Shown here in pieces: positions 51,371 to 62,145 of a DNA stretch of 64,000 nucleotides. This stretch comes from Phascolomyces articulosus (Eukaryota > Mucoromycota > Mucoromycetes > Mucorales > Lichtheimiaceae). A program made the translations under genes and the position numbers. The DNA lies in assembly GCA_025677815.1 (NCBI GenBank), contig JAIXMP010000011.1:1426001-1490000 (forward strand), read 5' to 3'. A model generated the notes under the pieces. The model saw only the letters and a program-made list of their open reading frames with translations, ran no database searches and was not told the origin of the DNA. Position 1 is the stretch's first letter; each line of letters opens with the position of its first letter.

Positions 51371-51542
51371 TAGAGAACAGATTACAGTATAGTACAGTTC
51401 CTTATAAGAACTATACTATATTTCACAGTTTGGTTCTAGTTTGGTTCCAGTTCTTCATGAGATAAAATGGTAATAAAATCGAATGTAAAAATAAAGAGAT
51501 AGATAAGAATATAGTTAAGAATCTTTTTATTGTTCAAATTTG
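51371..51542 (+). repeat. hAT terminal-type repeat cluster
   Basis: GGTTC/GAACC words (ACAGTTCCTTATAAGAACTA, TTTGGTTCCAGTTCTTCATG) of the kind found in hAT ends. By distance from the C-terminal fragment at 50594 this is probably the 3' subterminal part of hAT copy 1, but the exact end is not resolved. Confidence 0.45.
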
Positions 51543-52013
51543 CTCATATTTAGGGTTCCCCATAAGAACCAAAGAACTGGAACCGAACTGTAAAAGTCAG
51601 GACAGTTCCTTATAAGAATCGAATCAAACTGAACTTAGTTCTTTATATAAGAACTGAAGAACTGAAAAAGTAATCTAGAATAGTAATGTAATGGTGACAT
51701 TATATTTCAGAGGCTATAATTCTATGAATAAAGAATAAATTCAGAAAGTAAATGATCTTTTGTTGAGACGAAAAATATAAATGGTAGAATATAATCAAAT
51801 AGGAATATTTTATTGAGGAAATATAATAGCAGAGAAACATCCAAAATAAAAAAAAAATAATATATAAAATAATAATATATAAAAAAAATAGAGAGAAAGA
51901 AAAATATAAAAAAAGAGGTAATAATATAAAAATATAAAAATATATAATAAAAAAGAGGTAGTAATATAATGAGAGAGTAACAATATATATATATATATAA
52001 ATGGAGGGAAAAA

Positions 52014-54553
52014 TTACCCATCAAAATCTATTGATGACCAGGAATCCAAAAGCATAAGACTTTAGATTGTCTCTGGTTTTAATCTGTTGCAGGTATGTGG
52101 CAATAAAAGCCATGTTTGAGAAAAGCACCGCTCTAATGGGGTTGATATGACTGGGACTGCGAGGTACTGGGCTGCCATCTAAGCTAAATTTGGCCATTGG
52201 GTTTGGGCTTACCAATATGAGAGTTCTGTTGCCTTTTGACAATCCACCTACAATGTTGGTATTTATACCGCTTCTCTTAAATATGCCTCCAATTCATCGT
52301 CATTGGAATGTGGTTGAATACCATATAGGCTGAGCAGTTATTGTAATTATTCATTAGCTTCTACTGTTGGTATCACTAGTCTTAGGAAATCTAACCAAGC
52401 ATCTCGCACCATACTCTGGCTAAGATCTTGATATTCTTACTCCCAATTGTTGACACTCCACCAAGAAAACTTCATATGTGGATCTAAGGCCGTTGCAACT
52501 GCATATATATGTGTATTATTGACCTTATAATAATATTTATTAAGCTTTGACAACCCGTGCTTTGCAGCTACTTATAATTCGGTTAGATAACTTTTGAGAG
52601 CTTCATCTTCCAAGAAATCCATTATGCAATGATAATGAACAATAGCCTGATTAATCGTTGTATGTCCTTTACTTGCAGAAAGTTCTATGGTTGCCCTCCA
52701 AAACTTAGCAAGTAAGGTCTTGATCTGTTCAACGCGAGTCCATTCAGCTTCGGTCAACTGGAATTCCTGTAACTCTTCAATAGACGCACAGGTAGATGTG
52801 TATAGACCCTTTAGCATAGATGCACATGATAGCATTTCATATATGGAATTCCAATAGGTAGGTACATCTAATGATAACCTCAAGGTAGATGTCATCTCAA
52901 TCCTTTGATGCAGCATAAACTTCTCAGTTCATTGAGGTGAGGATCTATATATTAAATATTAAATAATTGGATGGTTATTTTATAGATTTCTTTTCTTGCT
53001 TTAAATAGAGATTTTTTTTATAAAAAAATGATATTAATATACCTTATCTTTGTAATGCCTTTTCATAGCTTTATGAGTGAACTCATAAGTTCTCAATCTT
53101 GATCCTTACTACCATCTGTTCTAACAGCTATCTCATCATTATCGTCATCATTATCTGCACCAACACTATCACCATCTTCGGAATCTTTATTATCTTCAAT
53201 ATATGGCACTCCCATACCCTAATGCAAAATATCTTGAACTGCCAAATTAAGGATATATCTAAGACATGGAATATGGTGTTTCTTTGCATGGAATGACCTA
53301 TATATGATATATATGTATTTATATTAATAATTATGTTTATTACTTTATTTATAGAATATATTGAATATGTAAAGTATATTTTCAACTCACCAGTTTTGCT
53401 CTGTACAATGCGCTTCAATTATGCAAGCCATTTTCTTTATGTTTGATGTATTGTCCATAGTAATAGTAAAAAGCTTGCTACCAAGATCAAAATCGTTTAT
53501 GACATGCAAAAAAGCATCGCCCAAGTTTTCTGCTGAGTGTGGACCACTCAATGGTTCAAAACCCAGGATCACTTCTTTCATTGTCTAAGTAGAGGTACAG
53601 ATCCAGTGGCCTGTAACAGCAAGGAAAGCATCATTATATGGACTGGTCCAACCATTGAGCATGCATGATATTGTGGGGAGTTTACCTAACAAGTGCTGCA
53701 ATTGCTTCTTATATCCCTTATATTCTTCTTTGGTCTAAACACAAAAAGGTAAAAAAAAAATTAATATCATTTATATATTTATATACTTATATATAAAGTA
53801 AATGGAGTAAAAAGGAGTATAATCATTTAACTTTCTTGTAATTGTTTCAGTACTTGGGAGCTGAATGCTTTCCTATTGTAGATGCACATTGTACAATGTT
53901 CAAGAATTCTTGCAACTCTTCATTGTCAGCCATGGTGAATGGCAGCTTGCTCTTAATGATAAACTTGATGAAGGCCTTGATAAATTCATCTACTGAAAAG
54001 ATGCGAGCACGTTTAGTCTGCATAAAAGAATCCAAGGGACCACCAACTCGCTTTTCACCAGTATGGGGACCACTACTAACTGTGATGCTATAGCTCATTC
54101 TTAAATGCTTGATCAGACCCGAGGTATTTCTATCTTGTGCTGCATAGGTCTTTGTGCAAGATCTGACCTTACATTTAATTCAATCCTTGCCTTCAGCATC
54201 TGTAGTTCGTTCACCATAATTGTACTTGATGACCCAACTTTCTTTTGATGATGATGTCTGACCTTGGGATTGAGAAACAGAATTAGCAACAGATTCAGTA
54301 TCAGTATTGTCACTAAGATTAGGGAAATCGGTAGACATGGCAGATAAAGTGCGTTGAAATTAGGCAGGAATGGGAGAGTCAGAAGGTGAGGACATATTCT
54401 ATAAAAGATAGTAAACACATCCATCAGCATGAAATTCTTTCAAGTAACACAGCAGGTGAATATAATTGACATAATATATAATTATCATTACCAAATCGTC
54501 ATCATGAAGAGCACCAAGGGATTGCTAGAAGAAGAACCAGTTTGGTATGGCAT
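52014..54553 (-). pseudogene. hAT transposase, copy 2
   Basis: The first exon MPYQTGSSSSNPLGALHDDD is followed by an intron at the same place as in copy 1. Next come a BED zinc finger (VRSCTKTYAAQ, LIKHLRMS, the last His apparently lost), FTMADNEELQEFLNIVQCAS, LNGWTSPYNDAFLAVTGHWI, TMKEVILGFEPLSGPHSAEN and FTITMDNTSNIKKM. Further on are YWNSIYEMLSCASMLKG, a Glu-rich region (LQEFQLTEAEWTRVEQIK) and the hATC end MAAQYLAVPVISTPLERCFS. Stops occur at PA*FQ, GKD*IK, CTST*TMKE, YW*AQTQ and ETI*SL; copy 1 has TGG where this copy has TAG before TMKE. The DGWTS Asp is Asn here. Not functional. Confidence 0.88.
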
Positions 54554-54839
54554 TGTTATAAATAAGGCTGGAGAAAGAAAATAAAGTAGTAGTTGTGGTG
54601 AGGTAAAATAATGGTATATTAAAAAAAGATGATGGATATTTTTTTTGAATAAAATAAAGGCTTTATATATACTTTTGATTCATATTCAATTGATAATAAT
54701 AATGAAATATATTGAAGCATTGCCTAAATTTATTATTTACATGAATGGATATCTTTTTCAAAAGGTTGTTGATACATAATGTCAAAAGTATAGTAATTGA
54801 AACATTTTGCAAGGAATCAGTTGTGAATCCAAAAAAGTA

Positions 54840-55990
54840 ATTGTACTACCATTATCCTTTCTTTAACATTTCTTTCTTTATTATTTGTTTATTCAAGTAC
54901 ACATACTCTTTCTCTTTCAACAATCGGCTACTTTTTCATTTCGGAACTATTGTCTTTTAGATATACCTATGTATTCTTTTATACCCTTTTCGATACGACT
55001 ATTTTTTTTACTAAAAGAAACGTTTTACAATACTTATTCAACACAGATTTACGGATCTTATTTTCTTTTGGAAAAAAAAATACTGCCAATATAATGTAAC
55101 AACAACAATCGTTTTGAAAAACCACTATTTACTATATGATACAACAGCCATTCAATCCAACAACTTATTTACGATTGAATCATTTTTTCAATGCGACAAT
55201 CATATTTTATTGGTCAATTCAAAATAGTAATTTTTTTTCTGGTATTATTCTCCTTTCAGCTACTTTGCGACATATGCACAACATATTCATCATCGTATCT
55301 TTGCAAACAACAGCTATTTTTTTTATCAACTGTTCTTTTATTCACAGTAAGTCTAGTGATCAATCAATTCTTTTTTGGATAAACGATGTTTATGATACAA
55401 TAGCCTTGATATTTACTGTTTGACTCAATAATCGTTTTTTTTTCTTTTGGATGGACTTGAGAGGTTTTTCCCATTTTTTAACAGTGATCCTTTTTACGGT
55501 GCCACAATCATCTGGTTTTTTTTTTGAAGAAAAAATTGCTTAGCACGACAACATTTTTAATTTGGAAATATGCCTTTTCTACACCAAACGACGACTCATC
55601 CATCTTACCAAGCTTCTTTTTTTTATATACTTTTTTTTGCAGTCATAACAATTATTTTACTTTATGATCCATTTACACTATTTATTTTTATTGCGGAATT
55701 ACTTTATTTAGGATATGTTCGAAATGGATCATTTTTTATTTTGGAAACGTTTTACGACGATACAATAATCATCCTCTTATTTTTGACATTGTCACAATCA
55801 ACATTACCTTTTTTTGTATGCTTTTTTCACAAGGTGATGACTATATTCTTTTATAATATACTCAACATGATCATCGATTTTTTTACGCAGCAATGATAGT
55901 TATTCAGGTGCAATCTATTCTCCCTTTTGGAATGGTTCTGTTTTTGGATACTTTATTATTATAAAGATATTGGATGATTGGATGTGATTT
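54840..55990 (+). repeat. Quasi-periodic 5' subterminal region of hAT copy 2
   Basis: T-rich text with irregular repeats built of TTTTGGA, TTTACGA, GATACAA and CAATCATTTTTT words, at variable spacing. It gives several open frames on the plus strand (e.g. 55136-55423, 55570-55896) with repeated hydrophobic protein text. The homologous zone of hAT copy 1 is 32480-33370 in mirrored orientation, but its frames are not conserved. I therefore read it as transposase-binding or spacer repeats and not as genes. Confidence 0.55.
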
Positions 55991-56375
55991 TTTATTATAC
56001 GTATGTAATACTCACTAAGCACCTACACCAGAATCGTCTTCTTTTACAATCAATGCACACACGGTATAGAACTGGATTATTAAAGATAAAGGCCATGATG
56101 TTTGCTTTTTTAGCATTTGGTACTATGTACATAATATATAATATAATTTAAAATATTATTTATAATAAAGATATCAATTTCAAAATGTTTTTTATTCTAT
56201 TTTATAGTGGTCTATAACAATTATTGCCTTTATTGATTTGAATATATAGGTTTCGTTTGTATATTTACATTCATTTATATGTATTTGAATTCTTAGTTTT
56301 TAGTTCTCGGTTCTGCCTATAGTTCTTCAGTTCCTTTACAGTTTGGTTCAGTTCGATTCTTTCAAATTATGGTTT

Positions 56376-56402
56376 AGTTCGATTCCTTAGAAGAATCGAA
56401 CT
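56376..56402. repeat. Hairpin in hAT copy 2 right end
   Basis: AGTTCGATTC and GAATCGAACT form a perfect 10-bp stem around a 7-base loop, close to the end at 56425. It corresponds in position to the hairpin near the left end of copy 1 (31951-31977), though with different sequence. Probably part of the terminal recognition structure. Confidence 0.6.
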
Positions 56403-56759
56403 GAACCGAACTATAGGGAACCCTACTCATATTTATATGTTTTGTCTATCTAATGTAATGATGTTGTTCACTAGATCATTCTAGTACTATGTTTCACTGA
56501 CTTTGATTAAAGGACGATTGATATCTAATTATTTAAGTGTATATGCATACTTAGTTCTAGATATTTCTTTATGTACCTAGCAATAGGTGTATTATCCTGT
56601 TTAGTAATCATTCTTCATCTTTCTTCTATATTCCAGATTATTAGTAATAAGGAACGAATCAAGAGTGATATAGTGTGTTATTGGTTATATTATGTTTTAT
56701 TATGGAATGATGTTTAACTAGTTATTTATGAATGATTGAATCTATCATGTATTAGTGTG

Positions 56760-57194
56760 TGTTGTATTAAAGAGAAATCAATCAATAAAAAGAATAAAAG
56801 GAGATGAGATAAGTCAATGAGACCTGAAAATAATGAACTGCCCTTTATTAAGATAAAAAATAATCTCTCTATTTATATGAAAGTGCTCATCATGGATGGA
56901 CCATCACAACCTACACATTATGGTGTAATATTAGAATATAGATTGCATCATTTAGATTGTGTGTTATGAGGACAGTATATTTAAGTAGACCATAAATGAT
57001 ATCATTAGAAGGATTATGTGATCCAGCATAATTAACAATATATGAAAGAGGATGGTGTAATACTGTATGTAACATAAGTAATTATCCAAATAGAATCAAT
57101 GTATAAGTGATATATAGGGTAAATGACAGTAATAATAATAATAATAATGAAGAATTATTATTTATTGTGAAGCTATTGTATGTTGGATACAACA
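56760..57194 (-). mobile_element. Solo LTR (family A) in a hAT end
   Basis: 435 bases, in reverse TGTTGTATCCAACATACAAT to CTTTAATACAACA. Perfect 5-bp duplication GTGTG (56755-56759, 57195-57199). It landed in the hairpin GTGTGGTTCACCACAC near a hAT terminus. It carries a TATAAATAGAGAGATTATTT block on the minus strand. Least mutated of the family here. Confidence 0.9.
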
Positions 57195-57233
57195 GTGTGG
57201 TTCACCACACTTCAGTTCTTATGGGGAACCCTA
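57195..57233 (+). repeat. Right terminus of a third hAT end
   Basis: A hairpin GTGTGG-TTCA-CCACAC is followed by CAGTTCTTATGGGGAACCCTA, the mirror of the left end of hAT copy 2 (TAGGGTTCCCCATAAGAAC). It belongs to an element into which copy 2 and LTR-A inserted; it may be the far end of copy 1 (see findings). Confidence 0.65.
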
Positions 57234-58502
57234 ATATAAACCAAGGCTTATAAGTACCCTATTCTTATACCTAGGCAAAGAGGTAAGTAAAATGGAATGT
57301 AATTCCATTACATTATTATACACTATAGCAGCATTAATAGTACAAATGCAGCCTATTCTATTACTGGTTCTATAAGACTATATTACTCTATAGTAATACT
57401 ACTCTCTAGGATAAAAAAGCTCCTTACCAATATTATAATGTTCTATTACCTATTAATATAATCTTACTATACTAGCTTTCTCAGTATAATTATTAGTGCT
57501 ATAACTAGATCAATGGTCTATTCAATGTTAATCACAATAATACCCTTATTTACAAGTTATACTAGCTAAATGAGGAACAAAATTAAAGCAAAGTTGGCTA
57601 AGAACAAAATAATATTGACAAATATTTAGAGGTCATTTAAGTCTATACCATACCTTAGGATATAAAGGAATACTATATAAAGCACTGATCTACTCATAAG
57701 ATCTTATAAGAAAAGCAGTTTTAGTTTCAAGATAAAGGTTGCTAGTAGACAAAGTAATATAGGGATAATAAGACATAATGGAAAGAAAGTTAGGATTTCA
57801 AAATAATATCCCTATAAAATAATTATATTATCAACCTTAATTACTATACTATACTACTAACTATAATTCAAAAATATTTCAAGTTTATATATTTTCTACT
57901 TTATAATTTGAAACGATGCTCTCTATATTTACTTTTCACTATTTTCTTATCCTTCTAATATTTATTCTTTTATAACACATTACTTTTATTACAGTATTTT
58001 GCATTTAAAAAACCAAAAATTTGGGGGAACAAATCTACTTTTTGGTCTTAGCCAATCTACTTTTTTTTTATATCAATGAAATTTTTATAAGATCAATATA
58101 ATTTTTGTAAGGTCAATATAATTTTTGTTGGATCAATATAACTTTTATTAGACTAGTATAATTTTCCACTTTCCAATATAATAATAAGGTAATCATTGTA
58201 AAATGAAAAACAGCTAATATTGAATACCACCAAATGAATTATTTATAAGAATGAGTACTATTTGAGACTATTTTTGAACTTTTAACAGTTGTTTTCTATT
58301 AGTCTTATAATTCAAAATAGTTGGTTTATATAGGTAAAGTGAAAAAGTTGCTTAAGTTTTTTTGTACCTTTTTTTACTACTTTTTTTAAAACTTTATATA
58401 CTCAATGCAAGCTGTTACATTTTACCATTACCAACCATCTAGTGATTATGTTCATGGTGGACCTGACAATGAAGTAGAAAATGATCCCTAAGTGGCTTCA
58501 AT
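57234..58502. other. Decayed AT-rich sequence
   Basis: No gene or complete element is recognised. A decayed plus-strand frame near 57570-57800 can be read between stops, with no family recognised. Another stretch (58030-58170) repeats TCAATATAATTTTTGTAAG-like units a few times. Confidence 0.4.
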
Positions 58503-58735
58503 TATAGTGACTTAAAAAAGTATCCAGATGTTTTATACTTTTTACTTTAAAATATAATCAGTAAATATTCTACTAAGTGAAATATAATAAAATTAGGCTT
58601 ATATGAAAGCTGAAAATCTCCTTTTTCAGAATCGGAGATTAAAATATAGGTTGTATAAGGTAAAAGAATTGTAAATATCAAAATTCTATTAATTTATAAA
58701 ATAAAAAAATATAATTTATTCTATTTATCTTCTAC

Positions 58736-59753
58736 CTAATACTTTGTATAACCCCCCTTTGCCTTTAACACTACTTCTATCCTTCTTAGCATACTTTCTA
58801 TTAAGTTTTTACACACTTCTTTATCAATATTCTTATTCCATTCTTCTTAGATTCGATCCTATAATTCCTTTTTAGATTTTAGTGGTTTTTTATATTTTTA
58901 AAGGTTCCTCTTTAAATGCTTCTATAAATGTTTAATTAGATTTAGATTAGGAGATTAAGCTGGCCAATCTAGAACCTTTACATTATGCTCTTATAACTAT
59001 TTTTTATTAATTTTGCTATATATTTGGGATCATTATTATATTAAAATATATAATCTTATAAGCTTGAATTATAGTATTTTACTGACTCTTAAAGCTTATC
59101 TTATAGAATTTCTGTATAGAGCTATGCATCAAGTCCACCATCAATCTTATAGATAAAGCCAACTCCTTTATATAGCATACATCCCTATAGCATTACTGAG
59201 CCACCTCTATACTTAATAGTTTTTTGAATATAAGGGTCTTGAAGCTTAGAACCAGGCTTTTTCCAGTACTACTGTTATCCATTAGATCCTATTTAGTTAA
59301 CTTTAACTTCATCTGACCAAATAACCTTCTACTATTCTTCAATTCCCTAATTTTTATACTTCTTTGCAAATTGCAGTCTTGCTTTAATATGATATGGCTG
59401 TAACTAAGGCTTCTTTACCTTTATAGCAGACTTAAGACCAGCTCTTTTAAAAGCATTTTGTATTGTTTGGGTACTACACTTTATATTAAAAGCATTTCTT
59501 AAATATTTATATGCATCTACTACTATAGGAAGTTTACCTTTTATAACTAATTTTGTAAGGTAAGTACTGGTACTTGTTTCAATCTTCTTTGGGCAGCCAT
59601 TTTTCTTAATAAGGAGGTTTGGTTAATAAAGTTTACACTTTTCTTAGACTGTAAACTTGCCAATACCAAGGTTTTAGTAATTGTTTAAATTAATTGGTGC
59701 TAATCTAGCATACTAAGCAGACCATTAAGAGTTCCTTGAGAGATTGACTTCAT
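58736..59753 (-). pseudogene. Tc1/mariner transposase relic, copy 2
   Basis: About 339 codons from the ATG at 59753 to a TAG at 58736, a normal length for Tc1 transposases. It has the same protein as copy 1 but more stops. The second catalytic Asp codon is changed to Asn (GAT to AAT in the QYDNDP motif, read as KYNNDP). The end GGYTKY is kept. Confidence 0.85.
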
Positions 59754-59792
59754 TAGTGAATTGCAAAATATTTTTCTAATTAAATTTTAGTG

Positions 59793-59861
59793 TTAATACT
59801 ATGATTTAAATGCAGATTGGCAGTTTATAGTATCTAAGCTCTTATTGTTGTGCTATATACT
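59793..59861 (-). repeat. tRNA-like segment inside Tc1 copy 2
   Basis: Reverse complement matches 48341-48409, with changes such as AATGG to ACAAT in the A box and GTTTGAATCATGG to ATTTAAATCATAG in the B box. All but one are transitions. Its presence at the same place in both copies shows it was part of the element before they separated. Confidence 0.5.
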
Positions 59862-60150
59862 TAAAGAGTAATATAAATAGACATCAAATATAAGTATAAA
59901 TATTTAGTAAATATTGATATTTTATATAAACTTGTGTCGGAGCCTAAATATTCACCCAATAAGATTTAAGTTACCATAATTAGATTGAGCATGTTTTTAG
60001 CTTTCTAATGATGTATTTTTTGTTTTAATTGCTTAATTTTATTATAAGTAATATAAAAAAAACATAAAAAACAAGATTATCTAGACACTTTTTTGAGTTA
60101 CTATAAGACTTGCACTCCCTTATTTTACCCTCACTTTTTCAAGTTAAGTT

Positions 60151-61066
60151 TTAAAATTTTTTAGAATAATTTTGCCCTTAATTTTTACTAAGAAAAAAAA
60201 TCTTTTAAATAAAATATAGTAAAAGAAAAATAGATTTTGATAATTACAAACTTGGAGCTAGTATATTTATAATAATGATGTCACAAAACATATATACTAT
60301 ATACTATTTTTGCTATAGATTATGAAACATAACTCATAAATGGCGCTTCAATTATAAATTGAAGGAGAAAAATGGAGAAGCAATTCAGAATAGTATAGGT
60401 AATAATATTATAATAAAACTATATAATAATTATTTTTTATATATAGGAAAAGATAAACTATTTCAATAGAGCATTACTAAATATGAATCATATAATGTAT
60501 TAAATATTAAAAGAGGTTTCAGAGGTATAAAATAAGAATGGGTTGAGTAGAAGGAAGTATATCATGTATAATCATAGTGAACCTTTTTTACTAATTATTT
60601 TTAACCTTCTCTTTATATATATACCTAATCTTTTTTTTTTCTATTACATCATCACCACTACTACTACTACACTACAATAATTATATATTTATAATGATAT
60701 GAACTATAGCAATGTGGATTTATAATTGGCAAGGCTCTATTGAAATAGTTTATCTTTTCTTATATATAAAAAATAATTATTATATAGTTTTATTATAATA
60801 TTATTACCTATACCATTCTGAATTGCTTCTCCATTTTTCTCCTTCAATTTATAATTGAAGCGCCATTTATGAGTTATGCTTCATAATCTACAGTAAAAAT
60901 AGTAAATAGTACATATGTTTTGTGACATCATTGTTATAAATGTACTAGCTCTATATTTGCAATTGTTAAAATCTATTTTTTTTTTATTGTTTTTTTTTCA
61001 AAAGATTTTTTCTTAGTAAAAATTAAGGGCAAAAATTGAGGGCAAAATTATTCTGAAAAATTTTAA
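60151..61066. mobile_element. Fold-back (large inverted repeat) element
   Basis: Arms 60151-60472 and 60734-61066 are nearly identical inverted copies of about 325 bases around a 260-base centre. Shared text includes GATGTCACAAAACATAT, CATAAATGGCGCTTCAATTA and GGAGAAGCAATTCAGAAT. No transposase inside. Sits between Tc1 copy 2 and an LTR-A fragment. No target duplication identified. Confidence 0.8.
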
Positions 61067-61073
61067 TGTATTA

Positions 61074-61352
61074 TAGTATTATATTTCTTATGGACCATAT
61101 CATTTAAATTACGTATGCTATAAGACTGTGTGAATAATGGAAGTTATAGAACGTGTGAATGATGATGATGGGAATCAAGAAGTAAATTACATGTTTGCAT
61201 AATAAACAATATGCCTGGGAGAAAAGCATAATCTATATCACAGTAGCTGTGCTTCAAATATAATTACCACACAAGTGAGGCAAAGGGTGAATAGCATTTT
61301 CTATTATAAATAATAATAATAATTAAGAAGCTATTATATGTTGGATACAACA
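61074..61352 (-). repeat. Truncated LTR, family A
   Basis: In reverse it starts TGTTGTATCCAACATATAATAG and follows the first about 285 bases of the LTR at 34390 (e.g. TTCTATAACTTCCATTATTCA). It then stops next to the fold-back element, so its 3' part is lost. Confidence 0.75.
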
Positions 61353-62145
61353 ATTATATACACATTTTTTATTATATATTTTCTTCACTCGTTTTTGTCT
61401 GTGTCTTACATTATATATCTTTTTTTTTATCAAATACTAGCCCTTCCTTATAAACTCTTTATTAGTTTTCCCACCTCAGATATATATTCTCCTGTACATA
61501 GCATGCTAGTTATTACATTGTCTTTTATCTCACAATCTACAAATTGATTTTATCTTGCTATACCAAACACCAACACTTTTTTTCTCACTTTTCTTTTCAA
61601 TATCACTTTTTCTATTATTATTTTAAATATTTGTTATATATACTATATATATTTATATATCTTTTCTTATTTTTTTTATCAGTCTCTTTATTATAATATA
61701 AATAAACAGTACATGTTATTTCTGTTAAAAATGATACTTTTTTAAAATACTATGTTGCTGACTTTTTTTTTATACAAATTAACTACTAGTACTATACTAT
61801 GAAATATACATCTTTAAGAAATTCAAACTATAAATACTAATGATCTTATGTTTTATTTCATTTGAACAATCAATTGCTCAACATTCCATTTTACTTAATA
61901 TTCCCCTAGGCTATTACCTATTCTTAATATTACAATGCTAATATCTTTTGCACCTCAAACTTATTTGCATTCCAGTTTAAAATAATTACAATATTCTTTA
62001 ATATCTTACTATTTATTAGAATCCATCTGATAGCCATCTGCAATCTAATCCACATCTGCACTATCTGCATCTGCATCTGCATCCATACTTGTAGATATGG
62101 ATATAGATAGCCCTCAACCCGATCTGATCTGATCCATAAATAATA
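61353..62145. other. AT-rich low-complexity sequence with ATCTGC microsatellite
   Basis: T-rich text with weak hydrophobic open frames. Near 62063-62090 a short ATCTGC repeat occurs. Where reverse transcriptase would follow the protease of the neighbouring element there is no RT-like text, so the element is truncated or replaced here. Confidence 0.45.

Larger units (their letters stand above)
51551..56425 (-). mobile_element. hAT transposon copy 2, both ends and 8-bp target duplication
   Basis: It starts TAGGGTTCCCCATAAGAACC and ends TATAGGGAACCCTA. The 8-bp duplication CTCATATT is perfect on both sides (51543-51550, 56426-56433), the size expected for hAT. Length 4875. The transposase reads leftward from 54553 to 52014. 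Both subterminal zones are full of GAACY/RGTTC words, and the right zone has a 1.1-kb quasi-repetitive stretch. Confidence 0.92.
58505..60103 (-). mobile_element. Tc1/mariner element copy 2
   Basis: 1599 bases between TA dinucleotides (58503-58504, 60104-60105). Ends are TAGTGACTTAAAAAAGTATC (left) and CTTTTTTGAGTTACTA (right). It is the same family as copy 1 in the other orientation, without the LTR-B insertion, so it shows the empty site. It differs from copy 1 mostly by transitions. Confidence 0.9.

Noticed and set aside
55136..55896. Two small membrane-protein genes
   Set aside because: Frames consist of repeated T-rich words, lie in a hAT subterminal region, and are not conserved in the matching zone of copy 1.
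61338..61547. A 69-residue frame at the right of the LTR-A fragment
   Set aside because: It starts inside the LTR fragment and continues into T-rich sequence; no coding character.
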